A stretch of DNA of 64,000 nucleotides from the NCBI GenBank assembly GCA_022747635.1, contig JAKTNV010000041.1:3769001-3833000 (forward strand), given 5' to 3'. The position numbers were made by a program, and so were the translations under genes. The first letter of the stretch is position 1. Each line of letters opens with the position of its first letter. The notes below the pieces were generated by a model that was not told the origin of the DNA, did no database searches, and saw nothing but the letters and a program-made list of their open reading frames with translations. Below, piece after piece: positions 33,320 to 44,317 of this stretch. The DNA is from Hetaerina americana (Eukaryota > Arthropoda > Insecta > Odonata > Calopterygidae).

Positions 33320-35000
33320 AATTATCACAAGGAAGAAAATCCAATAGCCAATAAGAATAATGAAGATGAACTCCAATACCGGTATTTCTACGGGGAGAGA
33401 ATCGAATGGGAACTTGAACTTGGAAGAAGACTATGCACCAGGCACTCTCCAAAGTCAAGTGGGTGTTCAGGTCGGGGGGTGAGGTATACCTGGAGGGGCA
33501 AGGGGGGAGGGGTTACGTGATGGTCGGTAGGTGGGGGGGGGAGTTTGTTGAGGTCACGTGGTAGGAGTGGGGGAAGAGTGGTGGCTATTAGGAGGGGGCT
33601 GCCTATTTTTGAATTGACTAACGAAGTTAAAATGTGAACTGTTGATGATGCCTGGTTCATTGTTCATGAGTTTATTCTTGTTTAAGTGAATGTGTAAACT
33701 TTCACATGCATCAAGTTTACAGTGTTGTATCGGTTTTAATAATGTTAAGTCGTTAGGAGTGATGGAGTGTTCAGTTTCATAAATGTGTTTGGCGACAGCT
33801 GATCTATCGAAACGTCCGTTCTTAAAGTGCGCTATTTGTTCCTTAAATCTGATTTTGGGATTACGTTTCGTCTGTCCAATGTAGGAGAGTTGGCACTGTG
33901 AGCAAGTTATTTCGTAAGTACCCGATTTGTCTAAATGTGGTGTTTTGTCTTTTGGGTTCCCTAAACACGTAAGAAGATTGTTTAAAGATCTTATCAAGGC
34001 CTCGGGTTAATGTGGGGTAGAAAGGTAATGCGATGCATTTATTATTGTTGTCTTCCCGTTGTGGTAGGAGAGTTGTGTGTTTATTAGCAAGTTTTCTTTT
34101 TTCTAACTAATTTGTCTACAATTTGGGGTGTGTATCCGTTGTTAATGGCGATTTGTTCGATGTTTTCCAACTCTTTGAAATAGCGTTGTTTGTTGAGTGG
34201 TGTCGTCAGTAATCTGTGTATGAGAAAATTAAAAGCTGGCATTTTTGGGTAAAGGGGTGGTGTGAATCTGCTTTGATGTAGTTGTCGGTGTGGGTCTGTT
34301 TTCTAAAAATGTCAAACTCTAAGACCTCTTGGTTTCTAATAACTAGTATGTCCAAGAAAGGCAGTGAGTTGTGTTGTTCGACTTCAAAGTTTATGGAATC
34401 GTGTTTTTGTTCAGCCGATCTAAAAATTCATTTATGTCACACTTGCTGGTGTCAAATATGGCAAAAATTTCGTCTACGTATCTAAGCCAAGTGTTAGGGA
34501 AATAGTCAAACGTGCGTCTACAGTCTTTTTCAAAGTAGTGTAGGAAAATGTTAGCGACAAAGCAGGAAAGCAGGATTTCCCATAGCTGTGCCTTGCGTTT
34601 GTTTGTAAAATTTTTGGTTGAATTGAAAGTATGTTATGTCCATGCAAGTTTTAGTAAGAGTAACGTATTCTTTAATTTCAATAAAGGTGTTATGTCTTTT
34701 GTGTGTAGCCAATCTGCAATGTTTTCAAGGGCAATATCAATGGGTACGCTCGGGAAGAGTTGTTCCACGTCAAAATAGACTAGGATCTCATGGGGCTGGA
34801 TGCGTAGGTGTTTTATGGGGTCGATGAAATTTTTGCTGTTCTTGACCCCGAAGGTTTCTTCGGGGTCAAGAACTTCGGGGTCTATTGTTTGTACTGTTTG
34901 GTGAGCAATTCGAAATACCGGTATTGGAGTTCTTCTTCATTATTTTTATTGGCTATAGGATTTTCTTCCTTGTGATAATTAATCCATGGTATGGATGAGA
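33320..35000 (-). mobile_element. Penelope-like element 2, broken, with inverted end
   Basis: The minus strand from about 35088 to 33554 encodes a Penelope-like polyprotein in shifting frames. A part near the N-terminus (NYHKEENPIANKNNEEELQY) is followed by RT motif ILVYFDVEQLFPSVPIDIA (34730-34795), then FVANIFLHYFEKDCR and LRYVDEIFAIFDTSKCDINE (about 34440-34560), then the endonuclease. The left end 33320-33393 is an inverted, near-identical copy of 34908-34985, coding NYHKEENPIANKNNEDELQY on the plus strand. The RT active-site YVDD is YVDE here. Several stops make it inactive. Confidence 0.85.
33554..33997 (-). pseudogene. Penelope-like GIY-YIG endonuclease domain
   Basis: This 147-codon frame shows ITCSQCQLSYIGQTKRNPKI (the YIG half of the GIY-YIG motif with its Cys pair), RFKEQIAHF, the AVAKHIYETEHSI region, and Asn in LNKNKLMNNEPGI. 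It is the C-terminal endonuclease of element 2, intact in frame but separated from the RT by frameshifts upstream near 34000. The Pro/Ser/Thr-rich end runs into the 3' non-coding part. Confidence 0.85.
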
Positions 35001-35085
35001 AATATCGGAAGCAATTAGTTTCTGACGTGGCTTTGCATCGCAGGGCGCTGGCTCGGTGATGGGGCCTCCGACCTTCAACATGGTT

Positions 35086-35110
35086 CAAGCGCCAATCGCC
35101 TGCGAGCCTT
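35086..35110. repeat. Dispersed repeat core shared with 52727-52750
   Basis: About 22 bp (AAGCGCCAATCGCCTGCGAG and neighbours) are identical to 52728-52748, with weaker similarity on both sides. This suggests a dispersed repeat of unknown type. Confidence 0.5.
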
Positions 35111-35864
35111 CGGCTAGTTTATAGTAGTAGTGTGGAAGCAAATCATATCGGAAAAGTAAATACTTAGTTCTTCCACATATATTTTATTATATAAGACCTA
35201 TATGTTATGATAAATTCCCGGGAAAAGGCTTTACTCCTGCTTCCTTTACTTCGCCAGCCCTTAACGAAGCGGTTTGAGTAGCATGTACGCATGAATAAGT
35301 TTTAAACCATCTAAATCTCATTATATTTTACCGAACATTCATGGTCATAGTCTAAACTAAAAGGCGTAGGCCAAGGCTTAAGCTCCAAGAGACATCATAA
35401 CTCCCTCCGCCTTCCAGGACGACGTTTAAGTTGGCTTTAATCATCCGATACAAGCAGGAATTCAATTATAATCCACGAATCAATTTTCGGCATGCGGGCC
35501 CCAAGAACAAAGAACCCCTTTTTGAGCTGAATCCCCCCGATTCGATAATTCAATACATTGTTGGAGCGTCTTCTGATCAAGCCGTCGAGGTCTGGGGGCC
35601 AAAGGCCCTCGGCTCAAGCGAAGGAGAAGCAGGAATTCATTCATTATTCGACGCCCTTTAGCTATTTCTTAATGCCAGAGGTGTGCTCAGAGATGCCCAA
35701 ACCTCACCCCACCACGTTTCCTGTCGATCGAATACTTGAGCCCTGAGATGAGGAAATCTGGTGCTCTCAAGTGAGCCTCACGTTGAAGTGAGTGACTGCA
35801 TTACTAGCTATGTCACTCCAAGCATCACGAATTTCGATGAAATTCGAATCGATATCGTTTACTA
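35111..35864. other. Unassigned interval
   Basis: No recognisable gene or repeat. The 35431-35661 frame resembles nothing known to me. Confidence 0.45.
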
Positions 35865-36010
35865 TAGGCGAGCGAGAAGAGCGCTGGCCTGCTAATCGGA
35901 GGACCCGGGTTCATTCAATCCAGGGGGAGCCACTGTTCGCACCCCCCTCCTGCGTCAACCAAACAGCGTGATTTGTCGGGGTCCATCGGATGATGTCTTC
36001 CCGGGCGTTC
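35865..36010 (+). repeat. tRNA-derived SINE-like element, decayed
   Basis: TAGGCGAGCGAGAAGAGCGC, a CTAATCGGAGGACC segment and a B box interrupted by four bases (GGGTTCATTCAATCC) look like a degenerate tRNA head. A GC-rich body follows to about 36010. Its family is not matched elsewhere in the window. Confidence 0.5.
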
Positions 36011-36239
36011 CGTGGGGAGGAACCGATGGTTAATGCGGGCGTCTCGCGAGAGGGGATGCGCAGCACCCAATCAGTGCATATATGTAGCCACTAAAATTAT
36101 TGCATGCCACAATTCAATTATATATTTTCCTCTGCTTACCGCTATTATTATAAAAAAATAAATATATGTCACAAATATTATGCATGTTAAGAATAAAATG
36201 AAGGTGAGGGAGGCTGGCCTGGAGGTGATGGTAAATATA

Positions 36240-36350
36240 TTTCATCTACCTCTACATAATACCCCGCAAGCCGCCGCAAGGGCGCGTGGCGGGGGTTAGG
36301 CCACCACCCATAAAAAGGAATAAAACCGCATGCAAGTCAGCACATACATG
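36240..36350 (-). repeat. CR1-like 3' UTR end, minus strand
   Basis: CATCTACCTCTACATAATAC, CCCGCAAGCCGCCGCAAGGG and CACCACCCATAAAAAGGAAT are the complement of the terminal module plus the last UTR bases. It joins abruptly to an ORF1 fragment in the opposite orientation. Confidence 0.85.
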
Positions 36351-36368
36351 CAAAGCTCTTCCCACTGT

Positions 36369-36902
36369 GGTGTATACGATTGGAGGGTCGTCTCTCGGGG
36401 CAAGGGGAAGGTAACGCTGCGACGAGGATTGGAATCTGCGGAGGCAGATACCATCCCCGTCTCCAACAGGTACCAGGTGTTGTCGGATGACAGCACCACC
36501 GTACCTGCAGCCCCTACCCCTACTCCGAGGGCACTGCCTAGGGTAAGACGCCAGCGAACGGGAAGGGAGGGAATGGTAGTAATAGGTAGCTCGAATATCC
36601 GTCGAGTAATGGTCCCAATGAGGAAAAGGGCGCGCCGCGTAGGCGCCGATCAACGGGTGACCGCCTGGCGTATACCAGGCGGAGGAGTCCCTCAGGTGAC
36701 GAAGGCCATCGAGGCGGTGGTCAAAGGCACGAAGTGCTCAAGGCTGCAGGTCGTGGCCCATGTCGGCACCAACGACGTCACGGACCGTGGATCCGAGGAG
36801 GTCCCCCGTTCCCTTAGGGAACAGAGCAGCGAGGTGAAGCGTGTCCAGGGCGTCGAGGGTGTTCGGCTTGGACTAACGGTCTACAGCATCGCTCCGAGAT
36901 AA
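36369..36902 (+). pseudogene. CR1-like ORF1 fragment (SGNH-hydrolase), chimeric
   Basis: The frame is open from about 36369 (DWRVVSRGKGKVTLRRGL) to 36902. The first 180 bp are almost identical to 6250-6430 of the full-length element. After the RALPRV codons the sequence diverges, although the protein still aligns: VVIGSSNIRR, WRIPGGGVPQ, VAHVGTNDVTDRGSEE. Block I has Ser-Ser-Asn and the GTND block is present. The final block with the catalytic His is missing because the fragment stops at YSIAPR. It sits head to tail with ORF2 in the opposite direction. Confidence 0.85.
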
Positions 36903-36909
36903 GATCGCA

Positions 36910-37796
36910 GGTCTCTTTATCTCAATATTTCTAAAGTGACTTCGGTTTCTTACAATTAAGATTACGGATTGTTCGGGGAAAGAATGAGTATTTGTATATA
37001 TCTGTCCTGGAATCTATCTCCCTTATTCTATCTTTGTGGTCTGATCCACCTGAGTAGTGCTGGGCCATTATAATTCCTTCAGTGTCATAGTTAAACTCGT
37101 TTTTTATGAACCTTTCCAAAAGTCTAAGCCTCGCTTGTTCTCTTCGCACTTCCAGTGGTTCCCAGCCTGAATCCCCTAAGAGACCTGTCACACTTGTGTT
37201 CTTATCATAACAATTTTTAACGAATCTGGCGGATTTTCTCTGGACTTTATCTAATTCTTTTTGCCAAATTTTCTCCCAAGGATCCCAAATACTTGCGGCA
37301 TATTCCAAATGAGGTCTAACTAGAGCAAAATAACACCTCTCTTTAACTTTTTCATTACATTTCCCCACCACCCGTTTAATGAAGCCAAGTTTCTTTAAAG
37401 CTGATCCGCATATTGTCTTGATATGTGCTCCCCATGAAAGGCGTGGTGTTAGAACAACCCCCAAATATTTAACTTGATTTGCCGTAGTCAATACTGAACC
37501 CTCTATTTTGTAGTTTATATCCTGTTCCTCGCTTCCTTTGTTTCAAAATTTCCAAACTGCGCATTTATCTATATTAAGTGTTAATCCCCATTAATTGCAC
37601 CATTCCGAGATATTGTCTAAGTCCCTCGAGAGTAGCTCGCGATCTAGTTGGCACCTTATTTACATGTATACCACCGTGTCTTCAGCAAATAACCTCCGAT
37701 TGCTACCAACGTGTGTGCTTAAGTCACTAAAGTGTATTAAGAACAGAAGAGGCCCTATTACACTTCCCTGGGGGACGCCCGAAGTTACATTTGTAT
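36910..37796 (-). mobile_element. CR1-like subfamily A ORF2 3' half, minus strand
   Basis: The minus strand frame 36931-37491 encodes the ORF2 C-terminus intact (KYLGVVLTPRLSWGAHIKTI, RPHLEYAASIWDPW, ending NLNCKKPKSL). Further upstream, to about 37796, are decayed codons of the RT palm (SGVPQGS region at 37770). There is no 3' UTR between its stop and the adjoining ORF1 fragment. At 37796 it meets subfamily B sequence head to head. Confidence 0.9.
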
Positions 37797-37797
37797 C

Positions 37798-38838
37798 CGT
37801 ATAATGTAAAGTCTGCGGTCAAGCATATAAAAAATTGGGATTCAGTAGACGCATTGTCGGCAAAAGTGACTCGAAGGTCAAGGAACGTTGTTACCACGCT
37901 CTTGTAAGGCCTCATCTAGAATACGCATGTAGCGTGTGGGACCCGAGTGAAAAAGGTCTCATTCGGAAAATTGAGAAGGTTCAACGCCGGGCAGCCCGTT
38001 TTGTAAAAAATTCCTACGATAAAACTCAAAGCGTCACCGAAATGCTCATGGATTTGGGGTGGGAATCATTAGAAGAGAGACGATTCAATGCAAGATTGAA
38101 ATTATTAAATAAATTCAGATCCGAATGTTTTACCACCGAGGTCTCGCAAATTACTCGTGCGCCTACATACATTGGTCGCTTTGATCATGCATATAAAATT
38201 CGGGAAATAGATGCCAGAACTAGCCGACTCAAGGACTCCTTCTTCCCACGGACAATACGGGATAGCAACTGCAGGGTTATACATACTAAAAATTCCACTT
38301 GCCACCCTCAGAGTCTAAAAAACAATTAATTCTACTTAAATGCATGCTCTTCCACAAACCTTATGTGTTTTGTTATAATAACCCATTCTTTCCGAATGAC
38401 CTCATTCGTGTTCTGTTCCTCTGTTTTTAAGTTTCCCTTTCAGTCCCTCGTCCCTCTCCGCGGGGGCAAATTCCTACTACCTGCAACGTTGGGTCGCATT
38501 CCCTGCCTTTTACAGACTCGTTGGGGGTAGAGTGTTTTGTGGTGCATTTTCATGTGGTAGTGATGTTCCACATTCATGCTTGTTGTGTCCTGGCTTGTGT
38601 GTAGTAGGATGGTTTTCGTGCTGCATCCTGGGGTGCAGTTTTTAGTTGTTTTGCGGTATATGTGTTTGCATGAGTGTTGTATGAAGGGATTTTTGCATGA
38701 GTGTGTGCGCTGCTGTGGGTGTAATTTTCCGTATTGTTTCTTTTTGCATGTGGTATTTTTCCTTTTTACGGTTGGTGACCTAACACCCCCCGCCACACGC
38801 CCTTGCGGCGCCTTGCGGGGTATTATGTAGATGTAGAT
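37798..38838 (+). mobile_element. CR1-like subfamily B ORF2 C-terminus and 3' UTR
   Basis: The frame 37835-38329 is open: KVKERCYHALVRPHLEYACS, KVQRRAARFVKNSYDK, LGWESLEERRFNARL, FFPRTIRDSNCRVI. The 3' UTR is complete, ending with the hairpin (CCCGCCACACGCCCTTGCGG, CTTGCGGGGTATTATG) and tail at about 38838. It is 5'-truncated at the junction with the minus-strand A fragment. Confidence 0.92.
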
Positions 38839-38841
38839 GTT

Positions 38842-38928
38842 TTTATTCTATTTTACGGGTGGTGGCCTAACACCCTCCGCCAGACACCCTTTCGGGGGCT
38901 AACGGGGTATTGTGTAGATGCCGATGTT
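38842..38928 (+). repeat. CR1-like 3' tail, immediately tandem
   Basis: TTTTATTCTATTTTACGGGT, ACACCCTCCGCCAGACACCC, TTTCGGGGGCTAACGGGG and GTAGATGCCGATG follow directly on the previous tail. Confidence 0.85.
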
Positions 38929-38961
38929 ATGTACAAAATTCTTTCCTGGTAGCTTTCGTGT

Positions 38962-39085
38962 ACACCTGCACAATACATCGCAAGTCGCCACAAGGGCGTG
39001 TGGAGAGGAGAGTTAGGCCACCACCCGTAAAAGAGAATAAAGTCACATGCAAGACCAACATATTAATGAAAAACCTACACCAACG
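38962..39085 (-). repeat. CR1-like 3' UTR end, minus strand
   Basis: Complement of the terminal module (ACATCGCAAGTCGCCACAAG, then AGTTAGGCCACCACCCGTAA) and of short UTR sequence (TCACATGCAAGACC). It faces the preceding tails. Confidence 0.82.
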
Positions 39086-39850
39086 GGGGCGAATATATAC
39101 AAGAGTGAACCTTCCCAACCCCCCCGAATGCTTTCCTTTCTTTAATTCCGGTATTAATCCCTGCTCGCGGTTTCAAACGCTCGACGTATATTCAAGGTGA
39201 GACCCTACCAATCAAATAATACCCCTGCTGAACTCTTTACTTTGAAAGTTCGCCCACTCGATGAGGGGCCCTGGCTTCTTTGACGCTACTCCACGGATGT
39301 TCCTAGGGAAAATTCAACGCGACGGGGCGACACCCCCCTTCCTGCTCACTTGAAAGTCAACACGCGAGCCCGGAAAGAGGCGCGAGTCTGGTTTGTCGAG
39401 GGCACTTCCTTCGGCGACGCTGAAGTCCAGGCACGCAGAACAAAAGGAGCTCACTTCGCTGACAGGTGCGATGCCCGAGGGAGGGAGGGAGGGAAGCTGG
39501 TACCCGGCTCGTGGGTGAGGTGTGGTCCAGAGGGGGAAGGACCCGGAGGAGGGCAGGATATTTCCCAGCAATGGCCTCGACTTTCCTCGCCAATCAGATT
39601 TGTCGGACAGGTCTCACCCCGCATCCACAAACCCCACCGAATCAGGAGGGGGGGGGTTAAGGTTGCTGCTCATTCTCCCCAAGGGGTGCAAAGGGCCCTT
39701 CAAGACTTTCCCTATCCTTCCACGTCACACTTTCGTGTTTTCGGGTGGTGATGGGCAGGATGACGTAATCAGATTGTCTCCTCAGGCCTGGCCGAACAGC
39801 TCCCCTCACCCCCATCCCCTTAAAGGGGTGCGCCGCCGATAGATTTGACC
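39086..39850. other. Unassigned interval
   Basis: GC-rich DNA with overlapping chance-like frames on both strands. No family recognised. Confidence 0.4.
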
Positions 39851-39854
39851 CCAG

Positions 39855-42288
39855 GTCAAATCGCGACCCCAGGTGGTACAATAAAGACGTTAGAAAAGCC
39901 CTTCGAAAGCAGAGAATGCTACACTCTAGGGTAAAGAGGGCAGGCGTGAACACATCATCCCCTGAGAATAAACAATTATGGGACACATATAGATCCTCCA
40001 AAATTGAAACCAAAACACAATTACGTAGCGCTTTACTGGACTTTAAACGCAAAGTACTTTGCGAGCACTTGGACACTGACCCCAAAGCTTTCTGGTCATA
40101 TGTTAGGGAAGTAAATGGGAGTAAACAAACCGTGGCTTGCTTAAGGGATTGTAGCAATATAATTCATACAGACAGTGAGGATAAAGCTAACATCTTAAAT
40201 TCATTCTTCCAAAGCGTTTTCTCGAATGATGTTGCCACCGCATATCTCCAAGAAACAATACATACTCCACCCATGGAAAAAATAACAGTGGACCAACAAG
40301 GAATTCTAAAATTGCTTAACGAGATTAAACCCAACAAATCCCCGGGTCCCGAAAATATACCAGCTAGGGTGATAAAACATTTAGCTCCAAACATTGCCCC
40401 GTACCTTGAATTTATATTTAACAAATCCCTCACAGAGTGCAAAGTACCTAAGATTTAGAAAACCGCGCAAATAACGCCTATTTTTAAAGGTGGTGACAGG
40501 GAGGATCCCAGTGATTACAGACATATATCTCTCACTTCTATCTGTTGCAAAATCTTAGAGCACATAATTGTCAGTTCAATAATGAGACACCTTGACAATA
40601 TTAACTTTTTAAGTGACAATCAACACGGATTCAGGAAAACCCGCTCCTGCGAGACCCAATTAGGATTATTTACACATGATTTACTTTTATCGGGTGAGAG
40701 AGGTAGGCAAGTGGATGCCATATTCTTAGATTTTCAAAAGGCATTTGATAAGGTCCCACACGGTAAACTCATTCATAAATTAAAGGTCGCGGGTATAAAC
40801 AAGGGCACCATAAGTTGGGTTAAAGATTTTCTTTCAGAGCGGGAACAGAGGGTAGTCCTTGATGGCGCTAGTTCCGACAGCGTTCGAGTCACGTCGGGGG
40901 TACCTCAGGGAAGTGTGATCGGGCCGTTGCTTTTCTTGATATTTGTTAACGATTTGAACCGCGAAGTGAAAAGTAAAATTAGGATGTTCGCGGATGACAC
41001 GGTGATCTATCGGGAGACATCTGAGGATGAGGATCGTTTTATTCTAGAGCAGGATTTAGATTGCATTACTAAATGGTGTTCTAACTGGGGATTGACTCTA
41101 AATTATAATAAATGTTCAGTGGTAAATCTTTAAAAGATCAACGGGATTTGCTTACAAATTAGCTGGAGGTGACCTAGCAGTAGTTGATACGGTAAAACAC
41201 CTAGGTGTCACATTCACCAAAGACTTAACTTGGGGGACTCACATACGTAAAGTCTGCGGTCAAGCATATAAAAAATTGGGATTCATTAGACGCATTGTCA
41301 GCAAAAGTGACTCGAAGGTCAAGGAACGTTGTTACCACGCTCTTGTAAGGCCTCATTTAGAATACGCATGCAGCGTGTGGGATCCGAGTGAAAAAGGTCT
41401 CATTCGGGAAATTGAGAAGGTTCAACGCCGGGCAGCCCGTTTTGTAAAAAATTCCTACGATAAAACGCAAAGCGTCACCGAAATGCTCATGGATTTTGGG
41501 TGGGAATCATTGGCTGAGAGACGATTCAATGCAAGATTGAAATTATTAAATAAATTTAGATCCGCATGTTTCAGCACCGAGGTCTCGCAAATTATTCGTA
41601 CTCCTACATACATTAGTCGCTTGGATCATGCATATAAAATTCGGGAAATAGATGCCAGAACTAGCCGACTCAAGGACTCCTTCTTCCCACGGACAATACG
41701 GGATAGCAACTGCAGGGTTATAGATAGCAAAAATTCCACTTGCCACCCTCAGCGTCTAAAAAATAATTAGTTGTATTTAAATGCATGCTCTTCCACTAAC
41801 CTTATGTGTTTTGCTATAATAACCCATTCTTTCCGAATGACCTCATTCGTGTTCCGTTCATCTGTTTTTGTCCCCCTTTCAATCCCTCGTCCCTCTCCGC
41901 GGGGGCAAATTCCTGCTACCTGCAACGTTGGGTCGCATTCCCTGCCATTTAGAGACTCTTTGGGGGTAGAGTGTTTCGTGGTGCATTTTCATGTGGTAGT
42001 GATGTTTCAATTTCTTGCTTGTTGTGTCCTGGCTTCCGTGTTGTAGGATGTCTTTCGTGCTGCATCATGGGGTGCAGTTTTTTAGTTGTTTTGCGGTTTA
42101 TGTGTTTGCATGAGTATTGGATGAAGGGATTTTTGCATGAGTGTGTGCGCTGCTGTGGGTGTTATTTTCCGTGTTGTTTTTTTTTGCATGTGGTATTTTT
42201 CTTTTTTACGGTTGGTGATCTAACACCCCCCGCCACACGCCCTTGCGGCGGCTTGCGGGGTATTATGTAGATGTAGATGTAGATGTAG
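39855..42288 (+). mobile_element. CR1-like subfamily B, 5'-truncated, nearly complete RT and 3' UTR
   Basis: From DPRWYNKDVRKALRKQR (39865) the ORF2 frame continues through KSPGPENIPARVI and the RT. It shows DAIFLDFQKAFDKVPHGK, VTSGVPQGSVIGPLLF and RMFADDTVIYRE, so the catalytic Asp residues are present. It is broken by a TAG at 40456 in place of the Trp codon found at 980-982, and by a frameshift at about 41125-41145. The frame 41276-41770 encodes the C-terminus ending CRVIDSKNSTCHPQ. The 3' UTR, hairpin and four GTAGAT units are complete. The part 39860-40560 is about 97-98% identical by eye to 390-1098. Confidence 0.93.
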
Positions 42289-42289
42289 A

Positions 42290-42600
42290 TTGAGAGGGGG
42301 TCGGGGGTGGGGAAGGACAGAGGAGGTAGAAGGGACTGCCTCCCATGGCATGGGGGAGATGATGAATAGCCGCGACCCCCGTCGGCAGAGGCCCATTCCC
42401 CCCTCCGAGAAGGGTCACGCCAGGCAAGGTGCCCTCCTGCCTCACGATGCTCGCCTCTCACTTGTCCCACCGGTTCGCCGCCAAATGGAAGCTTTAGGAT
42501 GGACCCAAACACTACGAACTGCTGATAATGCAAATTTAACGCCAGTCTGATGCTAAAGTAAACACCTTTGTTGAAGGATCTCTCGTTTTCCCGGCGTATG
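42290..42600. other. Unassigned interval
   Basis: GC-rich sequence between the CR1 tail and a hairpin. Nothing recognised. Confidence 0.4.
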
Positions 42601-42601
42601 G

Positions 42602-42703
42602 TATTCAAGAAGTTCTCTCGGGTTTCCCACCGGGTCAGGTCGCAGTACACCCAGGTGCACTGCAACCGGACCCGGTGGGAAACCCGAGAGAACTTCTTGA
42701 ATA
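42602..42703. repeat. Long perfect hairpin (35-bp arms)
   Basis: The arms 42602-42636 and 42669-42703 are exact complements (TATTCAAGAAGTTCTCTCGG on the left). The 32-bp centre is itself nearly palindromic (GCAGTACACCC / GGTGCACTGC), so almost the whole 102 bp can fold. A related imperfect phrase (TCTCTCGTTTTCCCGGCG) lies just upstream at 42580-42597. Confidence 0.95.
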
Positions 42704-42819
42704 AACACCTTTATGTTACCAACATGACGCGTGGCAATAAAACAAACATTCTTCACTCATGCTCTTCATTCCGTCCAACACGCTTCATCTCAACTGCAAC
42801 GCGGGATATTATGATGGGA

Positions 42820-43255
42820 AGCATGTTTAGGGATGGGGAGACCCGCGGACGGGGAGGAGGGATTGCACGAGGCGCGGTGGTTGTTAATCCTAATGTTCAG
42901 TGGTGTGGAACATTAGCCTATTTATAAGGACGGGCAGAGGTTACCTATTAGAAGATAAAAAACATTCTTGGAAGTGCAAGAGGAGTGGGGGAAGGGCGGG
43001 AGAGAGTTAAATGGTGGGATGGAGTGGTGAAAATAGGGCAGGTTTTGCATCTTCCTCGATGACATGGAGTGGGTATGTCTGTGGGGGTGTGAGGGGATTT
43101 TGAGAGCGGTCTGGTCGATTTGAGGATATCTGCTAGGTTGGCAGACTGTTTGAAGGTGACAGAGGGGCATTTGGGAAGAAGGTTGGAGGAAGTGTTGTGA
43201 TTTTTGAGGATGGGGAACAGGTCTTTGAGGATGAATTTGAGGGGCTGAATTCCTT
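42820..43255 (-). mobile_element. Penelope-like element 3, decayed fragment
   Basis: The strand and order match 16500-16960 of element 1: GCGCGGTGGTTGTTAATCCT resembles GGCTCGGTGGTTGTTGATTC, and GACAGAGGGGCATTTGGGAA resembles the RT-linker part. On the minus strand this corresponds to the linker and the start of the GIY-YIG domain. A deletion removed the Tyr-Ile-Gly codons near 42925, and frameshifts are many. Confidence 0.75.
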
Positions 43256-43916
43256 GCCGTGATTACCAGCTGTAGATATAATATAGGTAAATCATCATAA
43301 TATTCAAACTTAAAATTTTTATATTCGTTGTGATTGTCGCAAACGCTTCGGATTGGAGCTCCGCATTATTCATACACACTTATAGCAAGAATGAGTTGGT
43401 TTCAGTGAATGTTGTCGTATTGTGTCTGTTTGAGTAAGGCTTAGAAATCAAGCGGCGGTCCAGTCAAAACTAAACTAGTCTTAGCAGCTTGACCACAATG
43501 AATAATTCCCACCAATGGTGACTCGCAGAAAGTATCGTCGCTGAGGTTTGAAGGCTGCGAATGCACCACCACCCCCCTCCCACCCGCGCACCCAGTGACC
43601 CTCCTTGTGCATAGTCCTTAAATGCAAAATTGTGGGCAGTTTACCCACATGATTTCAAGTTGTCACGAATGGGGACGGCGGTCGCAGTGTGTGCGCCCTC
43701 TGGCCGCCGGTTATTCCGGCGTCAATGGACACCAAACTTCCCCTTCGCGATTCGCCGCCCCCCCAGGACGAGCAATTTATGCGACCGTCCCTCGCGCGGC
43801 CACGGCCCTCCCGAAGCAGAGGCCCTCCCATCCGAAGCAGGGGTCCCATCGAAGTGGAGGCCCTCCCACGCCCACTGGCGGACCCAACTGCCAAAAACCC
43901 GTGATTACTTATCCTC
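43256..43916. other. Unassigned interval
   Basis: A GC-rich part (43680-43900) has short imperfect repeats such as GAAGCAGAGG/GAAGCAGGGG. No gene or repeat family recognised. Confidence 0.4.
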
Positions 43917-44317
43917 TTCCTCGTGGAAACAAATAAAATGTTATCAGAGCGGACAAGAGTCACAGAAATGACCTGAAAATCACACGTGAAACGTCACTGT
44001 GGCACGACTCTCTCGCTGACACTCCACTGCTTAGGTTGATCAAATTTTTCGACCGGTGTCTTGTATTTAACCTCCTCCTTCCGGTTTCGGCGATTGTTTT
44101 GCTTTTCTGCGTCAGATTCCTCGTGGAAACAAATAAAATGTTATCAGAGCGGACAAGAGTCACAGAAATGACCTGAAAATCACACGTGAAACGTCACTGT
44201 GGCACGACTCTCTCGCTGACACTCCACTGCTTAGGTTGATCAAATTTTTCGACCGGTGTCTTGTATTTAACCTCCTCCTTCCGGTTTCGGCGATTGTTTT
44301 GCTTTTCTGCGTCAGAT
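43917..44317. repeat. Exact 200-bp tandem duplication
   Basis: 43917-44116 and 44117-44316 are identical base for base by my reading (each starts TTCCTCGTGGAAACAAATAA). Neither unit contains a recognisable gene. Confidence 0.95.

Noticed and set aside
33306..33358. CTGATGA followed by GAAA flanked by CTATTGG/CCAATAG in the left part of Penelope-like element 2, as a hammerhead ribozyme
   Set aside because: The segment between CTGATGA and GAAA does not form stem II, and the flanking pair would have to close directly without stem III. The other arm lacks CTGATGA. Probably coincidence.
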